Assembly (NCBI RefSeq): GCF_000004195.4
Contig: NC_030681.2
Span: 28,162,982 to 28,226,981, forward strand
Reading direction: 5' to 3'
DNA length: 64,000 bases
Source of the DNA: Xenopus tropicalis
Lineage: Eukaryota > Chordata > Amphibia > Anura > Pipidae
In this document: piece after piece, positions 57,139 through 64,000 of the stretch
Position numbering within the stretch: position 1 is the stretch's first letter
Layout: each line of letters opens with the position of its first letter
Notes under the pieces: generated by a model
Database searches by the model: none
What the model was told of the DNA's origin: nothing
What the model saw: the letters and a program-made list of their open reading frames with translations, nothing else
Program-made: the position numbers and the translations under genes

Positions 57139-57888
57139 TTACCTAAGTCTGTGGCATTTTTTGAAGAAAGATTTGCAAATGGTAAATTTATATAAACAGG
57201 CAGAATTGGCATCATAGCAGCTACAGAGTTCTCTGTGTCTTAAATCATAGGGCTGAGATGGTAATGTCCCACAAGGCGTGCCACAATAGTGTGTCTGGGA
57301 ATTAGTTAATACCAGAGTCACCATTAAATGAGCTCCTATCAGGATGATGATGCCAACCTGAGGCTTGTATTTCTTTCCTAGTAGACTACAGTTTTGTTTC
57401 CATGAGATGTGGAGCAGTGCTGAAATATGTGTTGGTGGGGGATTTGAAAGGTGCAGCTTCCCCTGCTGTGTAATATGGAAGCTATCCCATGTGGGAGCTA
57501 TATGTTCCCACTGGTCCAGGGACATTTTAAACAATTATTGCTATAAAAATGGAGGAGCACCATAGTCTTCCTCTTTAGCCTCCACCCTGTTAAAGGAGTG
57601 GATGCTGCTGGACGGCCTAGGGCAGAAGGACTCAGTAGAAGAAAGAAACCAGGACCCTAAAATATGGAGACCACCTTCATGGAAGTAGGGAAAAGTGATC
57701 CTATGGATGAGGGCTTGTACAGACAGGGTTCCTAGTATAAGCAGTTCTTTTATAAGTTCTTGATAAATGTGTGTAAGGATTCTGCCTGTATTGGAAAGAA
57801 AGGGACCACCAGCTTTAAAATCAAGCCTATCAGAAAGGCACTGGGGCTTCAGCTGAAAGTCTTTTGGGCCTCTATGTACCAGCTCCAA
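57139..57888 (-). pseudogene. Two abutting unrecognised frames, possible frameshifted relic
   Basis: Minus frames 57541-57888 (115 codons) and 57139-57534 (131 codons) lie end to end in different frames and together cover 750 bp. This is denser coding than anything nearby, but I recognise no domain. They may be a decayed gene or transposon protein, or chance. The composition is ordinary and not low-complexity. Confidence 0.25.
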
Positions 57889-58985
57889 CGGTCAGATTTT
57901 TTTCCCCCCAGACTGAGATTTTTTAGCACTGAAAGTGGCAGAAAAAAAAGTTGCACTTTTCCGAGATTTGCAATGTGACAAAACTCTGATAATTTTGAAT
58001 CCAAAAATACTCCATCTAAAACCTGTCAAGATCACGTAGTGATAGCAAGTCAATGGCAGATGTCCTTTCCCTTTCCTGGAAGATCTTCTTTGCTTTGAAT
58101 TATTAGAGGTATTTTACTTTTTGATGCTGGGTTTTGTGCGACAACTCGAAAATGTCACGGTTATCGTGAGACAAGTCAAAAAAAGTCCCAGTTTTAGTGA
58201 CTTTTCCCCACACGTGCTTTTCCAGTACTGATTTTTAGTAAATATCAGATATTTGTGGAAATGAGTTTATTCAAATAAAAAAATTCAAAGAAAAAGAGAG
58301 AAAACTTAGTGAGTTAAGGGAGAATGCAAGTAAAACGTTAAAAAGCATACTGCCCAATAGTCCTTCTTTTGTTTAGTAAAAACGCCACACTTTTGGCTCA
58401 CCTAATCAAATATTTACTCAGTCACACTTACTTCACATTTTCTATCTGTTTTCTAGAACAGGCAGCCATCTTTAAAAAGGTATTTTCCCTTGCTTTTCCT
58501 CCTTGCTTCATACTGCACATGTGTTTCATCCCTCCCCCCCCCCCCTGGCAGATCCGCTTCTGATTGGCTGGTGGGCATGTGTAGCTCAGAACAGGAGACA
58601 GGATCAAGTTACACACATGCTCAGAGAATAGGAAGGCTGCCACTGGCACCTAGAGGGAGGAAGAGAGAGATTTCAGTGATGTCACTGTAGGCTTCACACT
58701 GCTGTAGGCTGCCAGCACCATATCTCAGAGAAGCAAGCAGGGATCTGGGAATTTAGATATGCAGTAAGTACTTAAAAAGAATGCCTTTAGACTTACTTTT
58801 AATTTATATTAACCTTTCCTTGTCCTTTAAGAGTTCATCATTTGATAGATACGTTTCGAAAAATGTCATAGGAATGAACTGAATATACCCTAAAGACCCT
58901 ACACAAAAGCACATTAAAAGTGGTCTATTGCTGTCCAGTGTAGTGAACGTATACATTGCGGGGTAGACAAAACAACCTATCTGTA
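57889..58985. other. Non-coding, with MITE debris
   Basis: A piece resembling a T2 MITE right end (TTAACCTTTCCTTGTCCTTTAA, ending 58831) and a C-run at 58535-58547 were noted. No gene was identified. Confidence 0.4.
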
Positions 58986-58989
58986 AGAG

Positions 58990-59345
58990 AATGGCCTAAC
59001 ACAGGAGGGCTACACCTCAAGGAAAAAGGACACTTTTTTGAGGACAGTAACATGCATATTTTGGACCAAGAGGACAGATGGTTTGAAAGAGGTGTGAAGA
59101 CAGCCTGGAAAAACCATCACTAAAAAGAGAAAGGGGCCTGCGACACCACTTGGATTTTAAAGCTCTAGTAGAATTAAGTCTAAAACAACTGGACTTTTCT
59201 GAGTTTTTCTTGAAAATGTTTCACCACTCATCCGAGTGGCTCCTTCAGTTCAAATGGCTGGTAGGGAATTCCCCGGCATTTCAACCCTTGAGTGTAGTAC
59301 AGTCACAGATATCCAATCACAATGGTTCCAGTGAACATATTCAGT
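58990..59345 (+). mobile_element. Penelope-like element remnant
   Basis: A frame reads HILDQEDRWFERGVK, as in the GIY-YIG gene at 20 kb. It is followed by TTTCACCACTCATCCGAGTG and GCTCCTTCAGTTCAAATGGC, the terminal motif of the same family. It is short and broken. Confidence 0.8.
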
Positions 59346-59530
59346 AAAAATGTTAGTTTTAGTAAATCTGCCCCTTATTTTTATAGTGTTGAAGCTTAAA
59401 AATCCCACTTGTTGACTGGCTAATCAAAGGGGCAGTATGGTTGCACCTCAATATACGGTGCAGTTTTCTAAACATGTGTGAAAAATCTGTCCTTGCTTCC
59501 ATTCTTCAAAATATTGAGGGAATATGTTAA

Positions 59531-59868
59531 TAAGTGTTAAGGTGGCCATACATGGGCATACAGAGCTTATCTGCCCGTGTATGGGGGCCCTTCGATGGGC
59601 CTCCCCAGTTTTTAGCTGTCTGAAAATTGGAAGGTGTCGATCTGCATGTTTGATTTTCCCTTTGGATTAAGGACTGTATCTGCTCATTAATGTGGTCCTG
59701 TTCGACGGTTCCTATACCCGTACGTGTAATCTGATCAAATGGCCCTAGGGCCAAGCAATCAAATTTGCCCAATATTGCACATCTTAGGTAGGCATATCGG
59801 AAGAAGGTCTTTTCATTTGGCAACCTCCCCAGATGAGCAAATCTTAATGTCTATGGCCACCTTAAATG
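59531..59868 (+). mobile_element. TTAA-type MITE with TAAGGTGGCCATACA ends
   Basis: TTAAGGTGGCCATACATGG on the left is mirrored by ATGTCTATGGCCACCTTAA on the right. TTAA is at both borders. It is related to the small MITE at 45950. Confidence 0.78.
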
Positions 59869-60246
59869 GGCAACTTCATGATAATTAAGCTAATTAGAAA
59901 GGGGTCTTTTGCTGGCCATAAGAATGGAGGGTTCAACAATTATTTATTATAGTGTCCAAAACTTCCTGTCTATGGTATCTAACAGCAGCCCCTCTGACAT
60001 TAGCCAGAATCCACAGATTGCCTGCTAGGACAGCACTGGCCCCAGAATTTTCTTTGAGACAATGTCCTTTAATTTTTGGATTCAGCCATATACAGAAGCT
60101 CGGCTGCATATCTAAACAGAACCCTACTTTGTGTGTTTAACTTTAAGTAAACCATCCAGTATTTGCATGATCTGAAAAAAGTCCCACCATCATTTAACTG
60201 GTGCTTCAAATATCATACACTTTTTGAATTCAAATTTAGTTTGTCC

Positions 60247-60667
60247 CAGTGTCAGAGAGGGATGCCAGTGGCCCACCAGAAAACCTTAGACCACAAGTCC
60301 AATTGCCCAACTATTTTTCCTTCTGTTCTCCCTCAGCCAGGTCTGGACTGTAAGTCAAAATAGGCCCATTATTCCAAGTACACAGAGGCCCAAACAACCC
60401 CCACCAGCCCAATAATGAGTGTTTTACAGCAGCCCCCTGGCATTTGCCACAATCGACAGATTGCAAGTCTGGGCCTGCACTCAACTTTTTTATTCTCCTC
60501 CACTCTTTTTTTTTTACATACTATAATATATCCTTCCATCTATTTAGCTTATTTGTTCCAATATAGAAATAGGGAAAGGCCAATAAACAGGCCGAGTGGG
60601 TAGAAACCTCCGACCCCTGGGCCCATTGGGAGTTTTCCTGCTGTGGCAGTGGGCCAGTTTGACAGTG
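60247..60667 (+). mobile_element. hAT-type MITE with internal insertion
   Basis: The ends are CAGTGTCAGAGAGGGA and GGGCCAGTTTGACAGTG. Flanks GTTTGTCC and GTTTGGCC match 7 of 8. It is related to 27046-27325 but about 140 bp longer; the extra piece is at about 60340-60485. Confidence 0.75.
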
Positions 60668-60675
60668 GTTTGGCC

Positions 60676-61265
60676 AAGGACTATAAAAATTCTGCAGAAT
60701 TCGCATTCTGTAAAATATTCCGGGATTCAGCCAAATTCCAAATGGAATCGTGGGATGGGGGCTTGCCCAATTTATTAGTTACTAAAACTTTCTAACCCCT
60801 ATAAATCAGTAGATAAATCAGGGTGCAGACAAACACATCAGTTACATAGTCTTCTGAGCATTTCGAGGGATAATAAAGTTATCTTACTTACAGACTAGGC
60901 ACAGTGTAACTTTATTTATTGCATGTGTAGGAGGTACCAGCTTGGCAGGAACACAACAGTTGCTTTAGCTGCATGGCATATGCTGTGAATACTTGGAGCA
61001 GCAATGCTTCAGTCGCGGCCGCCTACTGCTGTTCAACTACAACTCACTGCCTCCCATGACGGCGAGATGTTACTAAACTGCAGCAAAAGAACTGCAGCAC
61101 GACGGACAAACATTTACTATAAGCGTCTAACGGTACAGCCTAATCATTGTACATTTATCGATGTTGGGATCCCAAGGGTTATTTCTCCCAGCACAGTAGT
61201 ACCTAGGAATACCCTAACCCTGTCCGCTGCCCGCAGACACACAGATGCTCTTCCATACACCCTTA
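60676..61265. other. Unassigned, upstream of the right-hand promoter
   Basis: A plus frame at 61004-61309 (101 codons) has no recognisable family and overlaps the promoter. There is no other signal. Confidence 0.4.
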
Positions 61266-61272
61266 TCTCCAT

Positions 61273-61282
61273 GCGCATGCGC
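61273..61282. promoter_or_regulatory. NRF1 site
   Basis: GCGCATGCGC is the exact palindromic NRF1 binding motif, common in CpG-island promoters. It lies about 380 bp upstream of the predicted start codon. Confidence 0.7.
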
Positions 61283-61325
61283 GCTGCATCCCCTGGCCTC
61301 CAATCCTAAAGCTTTATGACGCTGC

Positions 61326-61330
61326 CCAAT
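61326..61330 (+). promoter_or_regulatory. CCAAT box
   Basis: CCCAATCGG, an NF-Y type site, lies 44 bp after the NRF1 motif in GC-rich, TATA-less DNA. The GC-rich block spans about 61260-61450. Confidence 0.5.
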
Positions 61331-61652
61331 CGGATAGCGTGCTGGCCAGCCGCGGGGCGTGCCTTAGGGTGTAGTAGGAGGAGTCAGATGGCTGACAGGC
61401 GGAGGTGGGAAGGAGCCGGGATATTCTCCTGCACGTCCAGCCGTGTAGGTGCTGAGGGAGCTTCGTGCGCATGATCCCTATATACAAACACATAAGGGTG
61501 CTGCAGCGGCTGCTTCCTAAGGAATCTCTTATAGTTTGTTTCTGCAGTGCTCCCCCCTGCTCTCCTGTGTCTCCCTTTCTCCCCTGAGTTCCCAAACACA
61601 ATTTCCCGTGAGCCTGGGGAACTTGCAGCCCAAATCCAACAGCCACAGCAGC

Positions 61653-61698
61653 ATGTACCAAAGCAACAAGAAGAAAAGGATATGGAAGGAGGAGAAAG
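61653..61698 (+). CDS. First coding exon of an unidentified gene (partial)
   Basis: ATG at 61653 (A at -3) opens MYQSNKKKRIWKEEK, a highly basic N-terminus. GAAAG|GTAGCT gives a donor at 61699, though position +5 is not G. The frame would be 46 nt, ending in phase 1. The 5' UTR is long, GC-rich and contains a CTG-rich region. The gene would continue to the right outside the window. I do not recognise the protein. An in-frame TTG lies upstream at 61536, but the ATG is the better start. Support is indirect: promoter motifs, Kozak context and donor. Confidence 0.45.
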
Positions 61699-61845
61699 GT
61701 AGCTACCAGCTTCTTGTTCTCAGTGATTAATGATGGAGAGATACACTCACCCCCACCCCCACCCAGCATCCATCCCTCTCCCCTCCCACCCCCTCTCATT
61801 GTGCCATGCTTTTGTTCATCTCCTCAATCCCAACCTGTGGCTCTT

Positions 61846-61870
61846 GGGGCATGCTGGGAGTTGTAGTTCA
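61846..61870 (-). promoter_or_regulatory. ZNF143-type motif in the presumed first intron
   Basis: The minus strand reads GAACTACAACTCCCAGCATG, a good match to the ZNF143/THAP11 element ACTACAATTCCCAGCATGC. A related site, AACTACATTTCCCAGCATCC, is on the plus strand at 62683-62702. Such motifs also spread in repeats. Confidence 0.45.
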
Positions 61871-62406
61871 GTGCTTAGATGGAGGGTCACAGGTAGGAAA
61901 TACCTGCAAGCATAGGAAGCACAGCAAGGGTCATTGCTTTTAGTCACCAGCATCATAGGAGTTCCTGGGGGAGAGGGTGGGGATAAAAGTAACAATTGTT
62001 GAATATTCTTAGTATATACTTCAGTAACGTCTAACCGGCAGCTCTCCAGCTGTAACTTCCCACTTTTTCCACAAGAGCTGAAGAGTTGTGGGATGGACAT
62101 TCCTCATTTCTGTAACTCTCCATTCTCATATGGGGGCCCCGGCTTTCCTGCAATGCCAGGGGCCATACTATTTCTAATTCTGGCCCTGCCTGCAGACTTA
62201 GATTGCAAGCTCTTCTGTACAGGACAACCTCCATTTCTTCTAGCTTGTGTCTGGTTGTCATTGTTGGTGACATTGGTAATTTATTAATAGGCAATAATGA
62301 TGGGGTAGGTACAGGTGACTGAAAGAAAATAGATGGCCAATCCCAGAATCCTTTGGGAGAAGAGGACTGGTGTATGCACATGTCTTGCACCCCTTTTTAC
62401 CTCTTA

Positions 62407-62605
62407 GGCTGAAGACACATGGAGCTACTAGTAGCAGCTACTTGTCATGGCTACTAAAATAGACAATGCTGATCATTTACTGATTATTGTCTTTATGTGT
62501 GTTTTAGCAGAGGCAATTCTCAGTATTGTCTATGGCAGGATACTTTCTGTAGTTTAGTAGCCGTGAAAAAGTAGCTGCTAGTAGTAGCTCTGTGTGTCTT
62601 CACCC
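62407..62605 (+). mobile_element. Harbinger-like MITE
   Basis: The ends are GGCTGAAGACACATGGAGC and GCTCTGTGTGTCTTCACCC. TTA is present on both sides (62404-62406, 62606-62608). Confidence 0.8.
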
Positions 62606-62609
62606 TTAC

Positions 62610-63420
62610 TGTGGTGTTGTGGCTTGTGAGACTACACACTTATTCCATAAACTTTATACCCAAAACTTCTGGCTATTGCCAAACTACATTTCCCAGCATC
62701 CCGTGCATGAGCAGAAGGCTGGCAATGTAACAACAGTACGTGAGTCCCAGTGTTACAGACATGGGGAAACAATAGCATGGGTGTGTGTGACCTCTGTTAC
62801 CCCTTGTGCTGTGGGTTCTGCCAGCAGAGTGTGTGTGTGTGGCAATTTGCTTAAGCCGCATGTGCCTATCCTGTATTCACTCCCTTTCCTGGAAACACTC
62901 CTCTGCAATCTTTGTGAGTTGCGCAATTGGCCCATCAGCGTATAAATATATATATATACATAAGTGTGTATGCATTCCTTGGCATGCTGTTATTTGGGGA
63001 TTCTGTGAGTTTTAATTCAGCAGCAGTTTGTGGGCCACGTGCTGGTGGGTCACGTTCGCTGTGCTCTCTCGCCTTATATGCCATTATAACAGTGTTATTT
63101 AGGGACACCTAATGCTTCTAAATGTGTGCAGTTCTTTACTGTATATAATGGAGCAGCAGTGTCCTAGCACTTTGCTCCGAGAGCGAGGCAGCAACAAGAG
63201 ACTCTACAGTATGCGAAAGTATCCAATCTAAGGAACCTTAGTATTTTACCTACGTTATTTTCCGTAATATGTATTCTCCTCTTGGGGGAAGATAAAAGTT
63301 TTTTTAAAACTCTTGTGAGACTGTTAAATATGTGTGTGTATTAAATATATGTTATAAACATTAAATATGCTTGTGAACCATGAATACCCTGTAAATTATA
63401 TCCTTATAATATTCAGGTCA
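62610..63420. other. Unassigned, presumed intron
   Basis: Apart from the ZNF143-like motif near 62690 and GT-rich and TA-rich simple repeats (62827-62842, 62945-62958) nothing was identified. Confidence 0.4.
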
Positions 63421-63429
63421 TTTCCCTAT

Positions 63430-63815
63430 GGGACCAAACTGTAAATTATATCCTTATAAACAGTGCTTAGTGATGTTATCAGTTATAATCAGAGTTTAGT
63501 GATGTAATTTCTATCGCATGGCTCACTAAAACGTTTGGCCTTGTGCTTTTTTCTGGTCATGGAACTCCTCTGTGACTTTTAATATCTCTATATTTTACAA
63601 CTTTATTCATTATATAAACTGTTTAATGATGTCATCAGTTATAATCAGTGCTTAGTGATGTCATTTCTGTCACATGATACCCTGAAACTTGTGTACTATA
63701 ATAAATATTGTACCCCCTGTTGGAGTTCCATGAGGCCTTTGGCCTCTTGCTTTTATATGGTCATGGAACTGTTCTGTGACTTCTAATATACTTATATATT
63801 ACAATAGGGGGTATT
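63430..63815 (+). repeat. Two diverged direct copies of about 190 bp
   Basis: Shared text includes ATCAGTTATAATCAG.G, TTAGTGATGT.ATTTCT and TGGTCATGGAACT, then CTGTGACTT.TAATAT. Copies run about 63455-63600 and 63620-63810. It looks like a tandemly repeated transposon segment. Confidence 0.65.
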
Positions 63816-64000
63816 TCATTCACTATATATAGTAAATATGTGTGTGACATGTAACAATATAGAGGTTAGCTGGTCTGTAAATGAGCTGAAAATCAATCCC
63901 AATCTTTTTGCAACAGTGAAAACAGCTTTACACCATGTGCAAGTTTGCTGAAATTTCTGTTGGACTGGGCAGATTTATCAACATTCATTTTTGTGGTTTT

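Noticed and set aside
61004..61309. Plus-strand frame of 101 codons upstream of the first exon
   Set aside because: It overlaps the NRF1 promoter region and has no recognisable family; GC-rich DNA often stays open by chance.
1..64000. tRNA, rRNA or bacterial operon signals
   Set aside because: No tRNA A/B box pair with a cloverleaf, no rRNA text and no bacterial-type gene clusters were noticed on either strand; a systematic scan with a tRNA finder was not possible.

Overview
This window is vertebrate nuclear DNA, most likely from a clawed frog (Xenopus). The basis is the repeat content: TTAA-flanked T2-type MITEs, CR1- and L2-type LINE tails, many short hAT and Harbinger-like elements and Penelope-like retroelements, all of frog type, around a single vertebrate-type gene. 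No bacterial or organellar genes were seen. Most of the roughly 64 kb is layered transposable elements and minisatellites, and nearly all long open reading frames outside the one gene are low-complexity artefacts.

The one complete protein-coding gene lies on the minus strand at 43391-44890. It is an uninterrupted 499-codon reading frame with a full type II inositol polyphosphate 5-phosphatase domain, closest to INPP5E. It lacks the C-terminal INPP5E tail (ciliary targeting motif and CaaX lipidation box) and instead has an N-terminal hydrophobic module that looks like a signal peptide plus three membrane spans. Its upstream region carries a TATA box, a perfect RFX X-box and a CRE-like site; part of this region is duplicated 103 bp further upstream. 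This looks like a membrane-anchored, intron-free relative of a ciliary phosphatase under RFX/CREB-type control, and is the best candidate for an undescribed system here. A second, partial gene is suggested at the right edge: a GC-rich promoter region with an NRF1 site and CCAAT box (about 61.27-61.65 kb), then a short first coding exon (61653-61698, plus strand) reading out of the window. A weak candidate internal exon lies at 7514-7603, followed by five tandem copies of a strong splice donor.

Layout. 0.7-1.0 kb: TTAA-type MITE. 2.0-6.4 kb: an array element made of units of about 145 bp, each with an NF-Y CCAAT box and a GC box, containing a hAT insertion. 7.6-8.7 kb: 47-bp repeats and a probable solo LTR. 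8.7-13.8 kb: a 5.1-kb C-rich minisatellite; 13.8-14.85 kb: a second copy of the end of the array element. 15.0-16.0 kb: CR1 LINE (minus). 17-22 kb: hAT and T2 MITEs, an LTR fragment, and a Penelope-like GIY-YIG gene (minus) with a 77-bp fold-back. 22.4-26 kb: Penelope-like 5' region split by a 2.6-kb hAT element with expanded G-rich minisatellites. 27-30.3 kb: hAT MITE, Penelope fragment and tail-to-tail L2 elements. 31.1-38.7 kb: a 41-bp minisatellite (about 150 units) grown from the last codons of a CR1 element inside a tandemly duplicated Penelope/CR1 segment. 38.9-41.4 kb: decayed Penelope-like element with palindromic MITE insertions. 41.6-43.2 kb: truncated L1 and local tandem repeats. 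43.3-45.2 kb: the phosphatase gene and promoter. 46-52.5 kb: hAT, T2 and other MITEs and a solo LTR. 52.6-56.15 kb: a five-level nest of transposons including an inverted copy of the array element. 56-61 kb: mostly unassigned DNA with MITEs and a Penelope remnant. 61-64 kb: promoter, first exon and first intron of the right-hand gene.

All family assignments come from reading motifs, terminal inverted repeats and target-site duplications directly; no database search was possible.
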